A stretch of DNA of 64,000 bases, from contig NZ_JACAOS010000001.1 in assembly GCF_013386165.1 (NCBI RefSeq), forward strand, positions 645,229 to 709,228, written 5' to 3'. The translations under genes were made by a program, and so were the position numbers. Under the pieces are notes generated by a model. It had not been told where the DNA came from, ran no database searches, and saw nothing but the letters and a program-made list of their open reading frames with translations. This document shows positions 17,702 to 27,191 of this stretch, piece by piece. Each line of letters begins with the position of its first letter. Positions within the stretch are counted from its first letter, which is position 1. This DNA comes from Pseudomonas gingeri. Lineage in GTDB: Bacteria; Pseudomonadota; Gammaproteobacteria; Pseudomonadales; Pseudomonadaceae.

Positions 17702-19327
17702 ATGTCAGTCCGAAACCTGAAAATAGCCACACGCGCTTTTCTGAGTTTTGCTTTTGTCACACTGCTGTTGATTGCCCTGGGCGTTCTGGCGTTATGGAAA
17801 ATGCATCTGATTCGCGAAGCGGCGGTCGATCTTCAGGATAACTGGATGGCCAGCCTGCGACAGGCCGGGCGGATCGAGTTGACCGTCTATCGGATACGTC
17901 TGGAGAGCTTTCGGTTGGTCTCGGCCACCGATGCCCAGCTGAAACAGACCGAAGCCGTCCGTATCCAGGAGCTCAAGGGTACACTCGACCAGCAGATCAA
18001 GGCCTATGGGCCGATGGTCTCGAGCCCTGAGGAACAAAAGGTCTACGAGGCGCTGCAGAGCAACGCCATCCGCTACGAGCAGAAGCTCGCCGAGGCATTG
18101 CAGATCGCCAGCGATAAGGGCACCGAAGCGGCGCTTGTCCTGCTTAATGGGGTGATTCCGCCCTTGGTCACTGAGCTGCAAGCCAGCATCGAGACGCTGG
18201 AAAAGATCAATGACGAGGGTGCCGTGCAGTCCGGCATCATGGCCCAGCAGCAGTTCGATGGTGGTTTTTACCTGACCATCGCGATCATCGTTATTTCTTG
18301 CTTCTTGACCGTAATGCTGGCGGTTATCTTTACCCGCAGCCTGACCGAGCCGCTGCGGGCCTTGCTCGGCTCGACCCGGAAAATCGCCGAGGGTGATCTG
18401 CGCAACGAGATCCGCGTGGACGGCAAGGACGAATTGGCGCAGTTGCAGGTCTCGACCGCGGCCATGCAGACCAACCTGAAAAATACCCTCCGGCATATCA
18501 GCAATTCCTCCGCGCAACTGGCGTCGGCCGCGGAAGAAATGAGCGCGGTGACCGACGAGTCCAATCGCGGGATCCAACGCCAGAGCCTGGAGACCGACCA
18601 GGCCGCCACGGCGGTCAATGAAATGACCGCCGCTGTCGAGGAAGTGGCGCGTAATGCGGTGTCGGCGTCGCAGTCGACCCAGCGTTCCGAGCGTTCGACC
18701 CGCACCGGGGCTGACCGCGTGCATCAGACGATTACCTCGATTGAAACCCTGAGTTCGACGGTCAAGGCCACGGGGCAGGAAGTCGAGTCCCTGGCGCAAC
18801 AGGCGCAGAACATCAGCAAGGTGCTGGATGTGATTCGCGCCATCGCCGAACAGACCAACCTGCTGGCGCTCAATGCCGCCATCGAGGCCGCCCGGGCCGG
18901 CGAACAAGGTCGCGGCTTTGCCGTGGTCGCCGATGAAGTTCGAGCGTTGGCGCATCGTACCCAGGTCTCGACCCAGGAAATCGAACAGATGATCGGCGCG
19001 ATCCAGGCCGGTACCGGGCAGGCCGTGGTCTCGATGCGGCGCAGCAACGAAGAGGCCGACAAGACCTTGCTGATTGCCCATGAAGCCGGTTCGGCCTTGT
19101 CCGAAATTGCCCAGGCCATCAGTGAGATCAACGATCGTAACCTGATGATTGCGACCGCTTCCGAGGAGCAGGCCCAGGTCGCCCGGTCGGTGGACCAGAA
19201 CCTCATCAGTATTCGTGATCTTTCGATTCAAAGTTCATCGGCGGCGAGCCAGACCCTGACCGCCAGTCATGAACTGTCCAAGCTGGCGGTGGAGCTGAAC
19301 AAGGTGGTCACGCAGTTCTCGATCTGA
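17702..19327 (+). CDS. Methyl-accepting chemotaxis protein (four-helix-bundle sensor)
   Basis: 541-residue transmembrane chemoreceptor. TM1 spans about residues 11-30. A periplasmic helical ligand-binding domain of about 155 residues follows (4HB_MCP-like, no Cache signature), then TM2 near 190-212, a HAMP domain ([22 protein letters not shown]) and a cytoplasmic coiled coil. The CheA/CheW contact tip is [20 protein letters not shown]. The start is the ATG at 17702, with AAAGGG 8 nt upstream, rather than the GTG three codons earlier. The ligand is unknown. An HD-GYP gene follows after 50 bp on the same strand. Confidence 0.92.
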   Translation: MSVRNLKIATRAFLSFAFVTLLLIALGVLALWKMHLIREAAVDLQDNWMASLRQAGRIELTVYRIRLESFRLVSATDAQLKQTEAVRIQELKGTLDQQIKAYGPMVSSPEEQKVYEALQSNAIRYEQKLAEALQIASDKGTEAALVLLNGVIPPLVTELQASIETLEKINDEGAVQSGIMAQQQFDGGFYLTIAIIVISCFLTVMLAVIFTRSLTEPLRALLGSTRKIAEGDLRNEIRVDGKDELAQLQVSTAAMQTNLKNTLRHISNSSAQLASAAEEMSAVTDESNRGIQRQSLETDQAATAVNEMTAAVEEVARNAVSASQSTQRSERSTRTGADRVHQTITSIETLSSTVKATGQEVESLAQQAQNISKVLDVIRAIAEQTNLLALNAAIEAARAGEQGRGFAVVADEVRALAHRTQVSTQEIEQMIGAIQAGTGQAVVSMRRSNEEADKTLLIAHEAGSALSEIAQAISEINDRNLMIATASEEQAQVARSVDQNLISIRDLSIQSSSAASQTLTASHELSKLAVELNKVVTQFSI

Positions 19328-19377
19328 GGCGCTAGCCCTTGGCTCTCTTATTTGACGCATCCGTTCGGAGACGTGAC

Positions 19378-20604
19378 ATGGACCCGGATATCTGCAAAGG
19401 CTGTATCAAGATCGAGGTGGCCCAGCTGGCCATTGGCATGCAGATCGAAGCGCTGGATCGGCCATGGGAGGAAACCACCTTTTCCTTTCGTGAGTTCCGC
19501 ATACGCCGCGAGGAGGAACTGCGGCTGCTGCGCGAGAACTGCGAGTATGTCTGGGTGGATATCGCCAGTGCGTCTGGACGCCAGGCGCCGCCAGTCGAAA
19601 CCCCCGCTGAATGTGCGGCGCTCGCCGAGCCGGTCGACTTCAATGTGGAAATGGCCCAGGCCGAGCGGGCCTGGGGCTCGGCCCGAGCGCAGTCCTGGCG
19701 TATTCTCGAGGCTGTCGAACTGGGCGAGGCGATTCAGGTCGGGGCGGTGAAAGCCGTGGTCAAGGACTGCGTCGATAGCATCCTGCGCAACCCCTCGGCC
19801 TTGCTCTGGCTGACCCGGATCAAATTTCAGGACGATTACACCGCCGAGCATTCGCTGCGGGTGGCGATGCTCTCCATTGCCCTGGGTCGCGAGCTGGGGT
19901 TGCCGGCTGCGGAGCTGGAGGAGATCGGGGTCGGCGCCATGCTCCATGATGTCGGCAAGCTCAAGGTGCCCGGTGAAATCCTGAACAAACCGACGGCCTT
20001 GTCGGAGCAGGAATACGCCATCATGAAAAGCCATCCCATGGAGGGCTATACCTTGCTCGTCAGCCAATCCGGCGTGCCGTTGGCGGCGCTCGATGTGGCG
20101 CTGTCGCACCATGAGCGTATTGACGGGACGGGTTATCCCCAGGGGTTGAGTGCCGAGGCGATTCCGCTTTATGCGCGGATCGTTGCAGTGACCGACGCCT
20201 ATGACGCCATCAGCAGTGACCGGGTCTACAGCAAGGGCCGTTCGACTCTCGAATCCTTGCGTATTCTGTTCAAGGCCGCCAACAGCCATTTCGATGAACA
20301 GATCGTCAGTGCGTTCATTCGCATGATTGGCCTGTACCCCAGCGGCGAAATCGTCGAGATGACCAACGAGGAAGTGGCGATCATCCTGGGCGCCCCGACG
20401 TGCAATCGGCTCAAGCCGCGCCTGTTGCGGGTGCTCGGGGCGGACAAGCGGCGCTGTCTGGAGAAGGTCATCGATCTGGCCGGCAATACGTTCGATGCCA
20501 TGGGCCGCCCTTATGCGATTCGTCAGGTCTGCTCGTCCGGGGCCTTTGGCGTGGATATCGAGTCTTATCGCCGACGCGGGTTGATCCAGATAAACGGCGG
20601 CTGA
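19378..20604 (+). CDS. HD-GYP domain c-di-GMP phosphodiesterase
   Basis: 408-residue protein. An N-terminal DUF3391-like region (about 1-130) precedes the HD-GYP domain (about 140-320), with HSLRVAMLS, the metal-binding [15 protein letters not shown], and the signature [15 protein letters not shown]. It should hydrolyse c-di-GMP. The ATG at 19378 has GGAG 8 nt upstream. The 50-bp spacing after the chemoreceptor gene suggests cotranscription, linking chemosensing to c-di-GMP turnover, which is inference. Confidence 0.92.
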   Translation: MDPDICKGCIKIEVAQLAIGMQIEALDRPWEETTFSFREFRIRREEELRLLRENCEYVWVDIASASGRQAPPVETPAECAALAEPVDFNVEMAQAERAWGSARAQSWRILEAVELGEAIQVGAVKAVVKDCVDSILRNPSALLWLTRIKFQDDYTAEHSLRVAMLSIALGRELGLPAAELEEIGVGAMLHDVGKLKVPGEILNKPTALSEQEYAIMKSHPMEGYTLLVSQSGVPLAALDVALSHHERIDGTGYPQGLSAEAIPLYARIVAVTDAYDAISSDRVYSKGRSTLESLRILFKAANSHFDEQIVSAFIRMIGLYPSGEIVEMTNEEVAIILGAPTCNRLKPRLLRVLGADKRRCLEKVIDLAGNTFDAMGRPYAIRQVCSSGAFGVDIESYRRRGLIQINGG

Positions 20605-20707
20605 CGAGCGGCACTCCGGATCCGGGATTTCCTTGAGCCAGGTCAAGGTAGGTGGCAGGTCTTCGACTGAAGCTGGTGGGAGTCTGTCAGCTAAAGGAAG
20701 GCCTACC

Positions 20708-21856
20708 GTGAGCAGCACATTTTTCATTCCCGCCGTGAATATCATGGGCATTGATTGCCTGGACGAAGCCATGACTGCGATTCGCAAGCAGGGCTTTCGC
20801 AAAGCGCTGATCGTTACCGACGCGGGACTGGCCAAGGCCGGCGTTGCCGCCCGGATCTCCGGCCTGCTGGCGATGCAGGACATCGACTCGGTGCTGTTCG
20901 ATGGCGCCAAGCCGAACCCGAGCATCGACAACGTCGAGAAGGGGCTGGTGGCACTCAAGGCCGGTCAGTGCGATTTCATCGTGTCCCTCGGTGGTGGCTC
21001 ACCCCATGACTGCGCCAAGGGCATCGCCCTGTGCGCCACCAATGGCGGGCATATCCGTGACTACGAAGGCGTCGACCGCTCGGCCAAGCCGCAACTGCCG
21101 CTGGTGGCCATCAACACCACCGCCGGCACCGCCAGCGAGATGACCCGGTTCTGCATCATCACCGACGAATCGCGCCATGTGAAAATGGCGATCGTCGACC
21201 GTAACGTCACGCCGTTGCTGTCGGTCAACGACCCGGGGCTGATGGTTGCCATGCCCAAGGGCCTGACGGCAGCCACCGGCATGGATGCCCTGACCCATGC
21301 CATCGAGGCCTATGTGTCCACGGCCGCGACGCCGATCACCGACGCTTGTGGGATCAAGGCCATTGAGCTGATCAGCGCCAACCTGCGCCAGGCGGTGAAT
21401 GACGGCGCCGACCTGCAGGCCCGGGAAAACATGGCCTACGCGCAGTTCCTCGCGGGCATGGCGTTCAACAATGCCTCGCTGGGCTTCGTGCATGCCATGG
21501 CGCACCAATTGGGCGGTTTCTACGACCTGCCCCATGGTGTGTGCAATGCGGTGCTGTTGCCCCATGTGCAGAGTTTCAACGCACTGGTGTGCCCGCAACG
21601 GCTGAGTGATGTGGCCAAGGCGCTAGGTGTCGACATCCAGGCTATGAGTGCCGAGGAGGGCGCCCAGGCAGCCATTACGGCGATTCGCAGTTTGGCCAGG
21701 GATGTCGAGATTCCGGCCGGTTTGCGGGAGTTGGGCGCCAAGTTGCAGGATATTCCGATCCTCGCGACCAATGCCTTGAAGGACGCTTGCGGCCTGACCA
21801 ACCCACGGGCGGCGGATCAGCGGCAGATCGAAGAGATCTTCCGCAACGCGTTCTGA
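20708..21856 (+). CDS. yiaY: Iron-containing alcohol dehydrogenase (group III)
   Basis: 382-residue cytoplasmic NAD-dependent dehydrogenase that interconverts primary alcohols and aldehydes. The dinucleotide-binding signature is [15 protein letters not shown] near residue 95. Metal ligands are visible in [12 protein letters not shown] (Asp, His), [11 protein letters not shown] and YDLPHGVCN. Length fits E. coli YiaY and Pseudomonas ErcA-type enzymes. I chose the GTG at 20708 because AAGGAAG lies just upstream, although the frame is open from a TTG at 20633. The gene appears monocistronic. Confidence 0.9.
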   Translation: MSSTFFIPAVNIMGIDCLDEAMTAIRKQGFRKALIVTDAGLAKAGVAARISGLLAMQDIDSVLFDGAKPNPSIDNVEKGLVALKAGQCDFIVSLGGGSPHDCAKGIALCATNGGHIRDYEGVDRSAKPQLPLVAINTTAGTASEMTRFCIITDESRHVKMAIVDRNVTPLLSVNDPGLMVAMPKGLTAATGMDALTHAIEAYVSTAATPITDACGIKAIELISANLRQAVNDGADLQARENMAYAQFLAGMAFNNASLGFVHAMAHQLGGFYDLPHGVCNAVLLPHVQSFNALVCPQRLSDVAKALGVDIQAMSAEEGAQAAITAIRSLARDVEIPAGLRELGAKLQDIPILATNALKDACGLTNPRAADQRQIEEIFRNAF

Positions 21857-21872
21857 CCCCCATCATCCGTCA

Positions 21873-21987
<115 letters not shown>

Positions 21988-22027
21988 ACGGTCTGCTCTT
22001 GCAAATAAGCGCTCGCACGGGTTTAAT

Positions 22028-22041
22028 TGAGTGGTCACTCA
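22028..22041. promoter_or_regulatory. TetR-type operator, copy 1
   Basis: TGAGTGGTCACTCA, a palindrome with arms GAGTG/CACTC, lies about 150 bp upstream of the SDR gene. A nearly identical copy is at 22132-22145. The gap 21857-22178 also holds the REP/hexamer element and no convincing gene. Confidence 0.6.
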
Positions 22042-22131
22042 TTTATAGGTTGAGCGCTGTTCCCCATGGCCCATCCCAAAAACGAAGACAAACGCAACTA
22101 ACTACGCTTAAAGCTTTGTTTTTTAAATGAG

Positions 22132-22145
22132 TGAGTAGTCACTCA
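22132..22145. promoter_or_regulatory. TetR-type operator, copy 2
   Basis: TGAGTAGTCACTCA differs from the copy at 22028 by one base. It lies 34 bp upstream of the SDR start codon, in a position to block its transcription or translation. Confidence 0.6.
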
Positions 22146-22178
22146 ATATCAATCTCAGCAACGGCAAGGAGTACAAGC

Positions 22179-23042
22179 ATGTCTAAAGTCTGGTTGATTA
22201 CCGGCAGTGCCAGCGGTCTGGGTCGCAATATCGCCGAGGCGGTGTTGGCGGCGGGGGAGCGCCTGGTGGCGACGGCGCGTGAGCCGCAGCGTCTGGATGA
22301 TCTGGTGGCGCGTTATGGCGATCAGGTGCGGGTGGTGGCCCTGGATGTCACGGACGCCGCAGCGGCTGAGGTGGCGGTGAAGGTGGCGGTTGATACCTTC
22401 GGTCGGCTCGATGTGTTGGTCAACAATGCCGGTTACGGCCATCTCGCGCCTTTCGAGCAGACTGAGGCCGAGGCGTTTCGCGCCGAGGTCGAGACCAATT
22501 TCTTCGGTGTGGTCAACGTGACCCGTGCGGCCTTGCCGGTCATGCGTGGGCAACGTAGCGGGCACATCCTGCAGATATCCTCCGTAGGCGGGCGTTTCGG
22601 CATGCCGGGGCTCAGCGCCTACCAGTCGGCGAAATGGGCGGTGGGTGGTTTTACCGAGGTCGTGGCCCAGGAAGTGGCGCCGCTGGGGATCAAGGTCTGT
22701 GCGATTGAGCCTGGCGGCATGCGGACCAACTGGGCAGTACGGGCGGGTGGGGATTCGACGCCCATCATCGACGACTATGCGCCGAGCGTCGGCCTGGTCA
22801 AAACCATGCTGGCTGCCTACGCTGGCAATGAGCCAAGCGATCCTGATCGTATTGCGCAGATCGTGCTCAAGCTGGCCTATCACGAGCAACTGCCGCTCCA
22901 CCTGTTGATCGGCAACGATGCGTTGCACTACCTGGGACAGGCCGAGACGGCACGTGCCGAGGCGGCCGAGCGTTGGCTGCCGGTCAGTCGCGCTGCTGAC
23001 TACAGTGCGTCGGTCGAGCTGCCAGCGTTTCCTACCCATTGA
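22179..23042 (+). CDS. Short-chain dehydrogenase/reductase
   Basis: 287-residue classical SDR. The cofactor loop is TGSASGLGRN (TGxxxGxG type), followed by NNAGYG and a catalytic Tyr-Lys pair in YQSAKWAV; the catalytic Ser is in ISSVGGRFG. The ATG at 22179 has AAGGAG upstream. An oxidoreductase acting on a carbonyl or alcohol substrate that cannot be named. The next gene begins 10 nt later, so the two form an operon, probably controlled by the repressor that binds the paired operators upstream. Confidence 0.9.
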   Translation: MSKVWLITGSASGLGRNIAEAVLAAGERLVATAREPQRLDDLVARYGDQVRVVALDVTDAAAAEVAVKVAVDTFGRLDVLVNNAGYGHLAPFEQTEAEAFRAEVETNFFGVVNVTRAALPVMRGQRSGHILQISSVGGRFGMPGLSAYQSAKWAVGGFTEVVAQEVAPLGIKVCAIEPGGMRTNWAVRAGGDSTPIIDDYAPSVGLVKTMLAAYAGNEPSDPDRIAQIVLKLAYHEQLPLHLLIGNDALHYLGQAETARAEAAERWLPVSRAADYSASVELPAFPTH

Positions 23043-23052
23043 GAGGTCGTTC

Positions 23053-23724
23053 ATGAACGTTCTGTTGTTTGGTGCCACCGGCATGGTTGGCCAAGGGGTA
23101 TTGCGTGAGTGCCTGCTGGCGAACGATGTGCAGCAGGTCAGGGTCATTGGCCGTACGCCGGTGACCCAGGTCAATGGGAAACTCAGCCAGGTGGTGCACG
23201 CCGACCTGTTCAACTACCAGGGCATCGAGGCCGAGTTGCAGGGCTTCGATGCCTGCTTCTTCTGCCTGGGGATTTCGGTGGTGGGCCTGGATGAGGCGCA
23301 GTACACCCGGGTGACCTATGACCTGACGCTGGCTGCGGCCGAGACCTTGTCGCGACTCAACCCGAACATGACCTTTGTCTATGTCACGGGGGCGGGCACC
23401 GACAGCAGTGAGAAGGGTCGCAGCATGTGGGCGCGGGTCAAGGGGCGCACCGAGAATGCCTTGCAGCGACTGCCGTTCAAGGCGGTGTACCTGATGCGTC
23501 CCGGTGCGATCCAGCCGTTGCACGGCGTGCGTTCCAAAACGCCGCTCTACCAGGCGGTCTACAGCCTGGCCGGGCCGCTGATGAGTCTGTTACGTCGGCT
23601 GTGGCCGGACACCATCCAGACCACTGAAACCGTTGGCTTGGCGATGCTGGCAGTGGCCAGAAACGGTGGACCGCAGCCGATCCTCGATCCCCGGGCGATC
23701 AATCAGCTGGCTTCACGGGGTTGA
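23053..23724 (+). CDS. NAD(P)-binding epimerase-like (NmrA-type) protein
   Basis: 223-residue atypical SDR. The N-terminal nucleotide-binding loop is LLFGATGMVGQGVL. The middle FVYVTGAGTD and the YLMRPGAIQP segment are typical of NAD-binding oxidoreductase-like proteins of the NmrA/HTATIP2 kind. No clear catalytic Tyr-Lys pair is seen, so it may be a redox sensor or an accessory enzyme. It follows the SDR gene by 10 nt and is probably cotranscribed. Confidence 0.83.
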   Translation: MNVLLFGATGMVGQGVLRECLLANDVQQVRVIGRTPVTQVNGKLSQVVHADLFNYQGIEAELQGFDACFFCLGISVVGLDEAQYTRVTYDLTLAAAETLSRLNPNMTFVYVTGAGTDSSEKGRSMWARVKGRTENALQRLPFKAVYLMRPGAIQPLHGVRSKTPLYQAVYSLAGPLMSLLRRLWPDTIQTTETVGLAMLAVARNGGPQPILDPRAINQLASRG

Positions 23725-23869
23725 GGGCTGGCTGGACCATGGCGGCTGTGCGTGGGGCGTCTTCGGACGCGCTGGGTTCCTGGAGTCCCGGTCTGCTAAC
23801 CCGCGTACAGTCGCCACCCACCTCGTTTAGCAGCGATGGATGGCGATTCCACTACCCCAGGAGGACGTC

Positions 23870-23989
23870 ATGTTCAAAGCTACGCCCAATCTACCTGCCT
23901 CGGCAGATCTGAAATTCGACGCAGCCGTCGAGCTGGCGCGCAAGCGTGTGGATGACACCTTGCAGGGCTGGCCCGTATCCAGCCTTTGA
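23870..23989 (+). CDS. Short 39-residue ORF, likely truncated DUF3077/DUF6124-type protein
   Basis: An excellent ribosome site AGGAGG lies 5 nt before the ATG. The product starts MFKATPNLP, which matches the N-terminus I recall for a small Pseudomonas family (DUF3077/DUF6124). It then runs into a different short tail (KRVDDTLQGWPVSSL) and stops, while family members are normally longer than 100 residues. It is probably a truncated or decayed copy that still has a good translation start. Function unknown. Confidence 0.5.
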   Translation: MFKATPNLPASADLKFDAAVELARKRVDDTLQGWPVSSL

Positions 23990-24033
23990 GCTGAACGAGC
24001 ATCACCACAACATCTCGTCGAGCCCAGTCACCC

Positions 24034-24105
24034 TGTAGGAGCGAGCTTGCTCGCGATGGCGATGGTGAGTTCAGTACCGCTATCGCGAGCAAGCTCGCTC
24101 CTACA
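24034..24105. repeat. REP pair with 24-bp perfect arms
   Basis: The left arm begins TGTAGGAGCGAGC at 24034 and its exact 24-nt reverse complement ends at 24105. It is the best-preserved pair of this family in the window. Apart from the short ORF at 23870 and the terminator at 24176, the 23725-24225 gap holds nothing else I can identify. Confidence 0.9.
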
Positions 24106-24175
24106 GGGGGCAGTGCTTCACTGAACCACCGTGCCGGTACTTCCTGCTACATCCTGGTTGTTCCAAGGCAATAAA

Positions 24176-24206
24176 AAAGGCGGCCCGGATCATCCGGGCC
24201 GCCTTT
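24176..24206 (-). terminator. Rho-independent terminator of the fumarase gene
   Basis: GC-rich stem GGCGGCCCGGAT/ATCCGGGCCGCC with a tiny loop. On the minus strand it is followed by a T-run (the A-run at 24172-24178 on the plus strand). It sits 20 bp after the fumarase stop codon. Confidence 0.92.
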
Positions 24207-24225
24207 ATGCCTACAACAAAAGCCC

Positions 24226-25749
24226 TTACTGCACTTCCACCGCCAGGCTGTCGCTGATCTTCTTCTGCCAGATCGCGGGACCGGTGATGTGCACCGATTC
24301 GCCCTTGGCATCAACGGCGACTGTCACCGGCATGTCCTTGACCTCGAACTCGTAGATCGCTTCCATGCCCAGTTCGGCAAAGGCGACGACCTTGGATTTC
24401 TTGATCGCCTGGGCCACCAGGTAGGCAGCGCCACCCACGGCCATCAGGTACACGGCCTTGTAGTCCTTGATCGCTTCGATGGCGGTCGGGCCGCGCTCGG
24501 ATTTGCCGATCATGCCCAGCAAACCGGTCTGATCGAGGATCTGCCGGGTGAACTTGTCCATCCGCGTTGCGGTGGTCGGACCGGCTGGCCCCACCACTTC
24601 TTCACGCACCGGATCGACCGGGCCGACGTAGTAGATAAAACGACCCTTGAGGTCCACCGGCAAGGTTTCACCCTTGTTCAGCATTTCCACCATGCGTTTG
24701 TGCGCAGCATCGCGACCGGTGAGCATCTTGCCGTTGAGCAGGACGGTTTCGCCCGGCTTCCAGCTCTGCACGTCTTCCGGGGTCAGGGTGTCGAGGTTGA
24801 CGCGACGGGCCGACGGGCCTGCTTCCCAGACGATTTCCGGGTAGGCGTCCAGAGGCGGCGCTTCCAGTGAGGCCGGGCCGGAACCGTCGAGCACGAAGTG
24901 CGCGTGACGGGTGGCGGCGCAGTTGGGGATCATGCACACCGGCAGGGACGCCGCGTGAGTCGGGTAATCCATGATCTTCACGTCGAGCACGGTGGTCAGG
25001 CCGCCCAGGCCCTGGGCACCGATGCCCAGCTGGTTGACCTTCTCGAACAGCTCCAGACGCATTTCTTCAATGCGGTTGGACGGGCCACGCTTCTTCAGCT
25101 CGTGGATGTCGATGGATTCCATCAACACTTCCTTGGCCATGACCGCGGCTTTCTCGGCGGTGCCGCCGATGCCGATGCCCAGCATGCCCGGCGGGCACCA
25201 GCCGGCACCCATGGTCGGGACCGTCTTCAGGACCCAGTCGACGATCGAGTCGGATGGGTTGAGCATGGCCATCTTCGATTTGTTCTCGGAGCCGCCGCCC
25301 TTGGCCGCCACGTCCACTTCCACGGTGTTACCCGGGACGATGGAGTAGTGGATGACCGCCGGGGTGTTGTCCTTGGTGTTTTTCCGTGCGCCTGCCGGGT
25401 CGGCCAGGATCGAAGCACGCAGGACGTTTTCCGGCAGGTTGTAGGCGCGACGCACGCCTTCGTTGATCATGTCGTCCAGGCCCATGGTGGCACCGTCCCA
25501 GCGCACATCCATGCCCACACGCACGAACACGGTGACAATACCGGTGTCCTGGCAGATCGGCCGGTGGCCGGTGGCGCACATGCGCGAGTTGATCAGAATC
25601 TGGGCCATGGAGTCACGGGCTGCCGGCGACTCTTCCCGCAGGTAGGCCTCGTGCATGGCCTGGATGAAGTCCACGGGATGGTAATAGGAAATGAACTGCA
25701 GGGCGTCGGCAACGCTCTGTATCAGGTCGTCTTGCTTGATCACGGTCAT
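24226..25749 (-). CDS. fumA: Class I fumarate hydratase ([4Fe-4S])
   Basis: 507-residue TCA-cycle enzyme interconverting fumarate and malate. Both class I fumarase domains are fused: alpha (about 1-300, with CQDTG, GWCPPGMLGIGIGG and ASLPVCMIPNC supplying cluster Cys residues) and beta (about 300-507, with AHKRM and GPAGPTTATRMD). The ATG at 25749 has GAGGAG upstream, which removes a longer spurious extension. The oxygen-sensitive cluster makes the CRP/FNR-like site in the divergent region at 26005-26018 worth noting. This gene precedes sadC in the order I recall from P. aeruginosa. Confidence 0.95.
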   Translation of the reverse strand: MTVIKQDDLIQSVADALQFISYYHPVDFIQAMHEAYLREESPAARDSMAQILINSRMCATGHRPICQDTGIVTVFVRVGMDVRWDGATMGLDDMINEGVRRAYNLPENVLRASILADPAGARKNTKDNTPAVIHYSIVPGNTVEVDVAAKGGGSENKSKMAMLNPSDSIVDWVLKTVPTMGAGWCPPGMLGIGIGGTAEKAAVMAKEVLMESIDIHELKKRGPSNRIEEMRLELFEKVNQLGIGAQGLGGLTTVLDVKIMDYPTHAASLPVCMIPNCAATRHAHFVLDGSGPASLEAPPLDAYPEIVWEAGPSARRVNLDTLTPEDVQSWKPGETVLLNGKMLTGRDAAHKRMVEMLNKGETLPVDLKGRFIYYVGPVDPVREEVVGPAGPTTATRMDKFTRQILDQTGLLGMIGKSERGPTAIEAIKDYKAVYLMAVGGAAYLVAQAIKKSKVVAFAELGMEAIYEFEVKDMPVTVAVDAKGESVHITGPAIWQKKISDSLAVEVQ

Positions 25750-26004
25750 GGGTCGCGCTCCTCTATAAGACGGGAACATGGAAATAAGGTGTTTGCGACC
25801 TGTTTGTATCTGGTCTGTCGGAAACATCTTTTGAGACGCGCCGGGCACGCATGGCCGGCACAAAATGAGGCGCAGCAGTATAACCCGCCCGCCAGTCCGG
25901 CACATCCGTCAGTCGTCAAACCAAGGTCGCAGAGGGGTCGGCACTCTTCTTGCCTTCTCATGCAGATGAAACTGTACGAGCTGCAAAAAATTGAATAGTT
26001 ATTT

Positions 26005-26018
26005 TTGATCCAGATCAC
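26005..26018. promoter_or_regulatory. CRP/FNR-family site (ANR- or Vfr-like)
   Basis: TTGATCCAGATCAC matches the ANR/FNR consensus TTGATNNNNATCAA at 9 of the 10 defined bases. It also fits a CRP/Vfr site (TTTGA-N6-TCACT) at 8 of 10. It lies in the 305-bp divergent region, about 37 bp before the sadC start and 255 bp from the fumarase start. Confidence 0.55.
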
Positions 26019-26054
26019 TAGAGTGGCAAGTGGCCTGTACGGGAAGGAAACCCC

Positions 26055-27191
26055 TTGAGCCCTCAGCGCACAGTGAGTCAAAGATTGACCCATAAAGCCA
26101 TACAGAGTCTGTTACGCAAACGCTTTGCCCTGGCTGCCGGTACCTATCTGCTGGTGCTGTCGCTGTTATGGGTAGCGATTTTGACCGATCACTATGAGGC
26201 CAGCGTAACGACGGGCCTGGTCGGCAGTGGCCTGGTGATTCTCAGTCAGGGCGTACTCGGCTGGCTGTTTATCAGTGGCCGCAACCGGCTTTTTCACGAT
26301 CCCAGCCTGACCGAGCTGCAAGTGCTCTTGGGATTGGCCTGGCAAACCTACCTGATGGCCAACCTCGAAGAGGCCCGCGGCACGTTCCTGGTGTTTTATC
26401 CGCTGGTATTGCTGTTCGGCATGTTTCATCTGCCGCGACGCAAGTTCGTGCGCTGTGCGGCCCTGGTGTTCTTTACGTTTGCCGCGCTGAATCTCTGGGA
26501 AGGTTATCACTTCCAGTTGCCTGACCCGGGACTGGCACTGCTGCAGGTCTGCGTGCTGTTTGTTGTGCTGCTGTGGCTGTGTCTCTACGCCAGCTACGTG
26601 CAGGCCTCCCGTCAGCGTATGCGCCAGCGGCGCTTTGCGTTGCAGGCCCACCAGGACACCCTGCGCGGGATGATGCGCCAGTTGGAAGACCTGGTGGCGA
26701 CCGATGAACTGACCGGGCTGTTCAATCGACGGCATTTCCTGCGGCTGGCTTCCCGTGAGCTGGAGCTGATGGACGCAGACGTGGTCCATGGCCTGGCCTT
26801 GATCGACCTCGATCATTTCAAGCGGATCAACGATATGCATGGGCATGCTGCCGGCGACCAGGTCTTGCAGGCGTTTGCCGCCGTGGCCATGGCCTGTGTG
26901 CGCGACGGCGATGTGCTGGCACGCTATGGTGGAGAAGAATTCGTGTTGCTGTTGCCCAATGCCGACCCCGATCGCCTGACCTCCTGTTGTGAACGCTTGC
27001 GCCAGGCCTTTACCCAGGTGGAACTGATGGGGATGGCGGTGAGCAACTTGAGCCTGTCGGTGGGCATGACGCTGGTCGGGGTGGAGGACGACCTAGACGA
27101 TGCCTTGCAGCGTGCCGACCAGGCGTTGTATCGCGCCAAGCGCGACGGCCGTAATCGTTGTTGTGCGGCTTGGGAATACACCGATGCCTGA
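26055..27191 (+). CDS. sadC: Membrane diguanylate cyclase SadC
   Basis: 378-residue inner-membrane enzyme making c-di-GMP from two GTP. About six hydrophobic segments occupy residues 20-185, then the GGDEF domain has TDELTGLFNRRHF, DLDHFKRIND and an intact active site RYGGEEF. An RDGD inhibitory site lies five residues upstream, so product feedback is likely. The only reasonable start is the TTG at 26055 (AAGGAA upstream); the next in-frame ATG would remove most of the membrane part. Named from gene order (fumarase, sadC, ferredoxin reductase, enoyl-CoA hydratase, pykA). P. aeruginosa SadC is longer as I recall. The downstream gene overlaps by 8 nt. Confidence 0.82.
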   Translation: MSPQRTVSQRLTHKAIQSLLRKRFALAAGTYLLVLSLLWVAILTDHYEASVTTGLVGSGLVILSQGVLGWLFISGRNRLFHDPSLTELQVLLGLAWQTYLMANLEEARGTFLVFYPLVLLFGMFHLPRRKFVRCAALVFFTFAALNLWEGYHFQLPDPGLALLQVCVLFVVLLWLCLYASYVQASRQRMRQRRFALQAHQDTLRGMMRQLEDLVATDELTGLFNRRHFLRLASRELELMDADVVHGLALIDLDHFKRINDMHGHAAGDQVLQAFAAVAMACVRDGDVLARYGGEEFVLLLPNADPDRLTSCCERLRQAFTQVELMGMAVSNLSLSVGMTLVGVEDDLDDALQRADQALYRAKRDGRNRCCAAWEYTDA

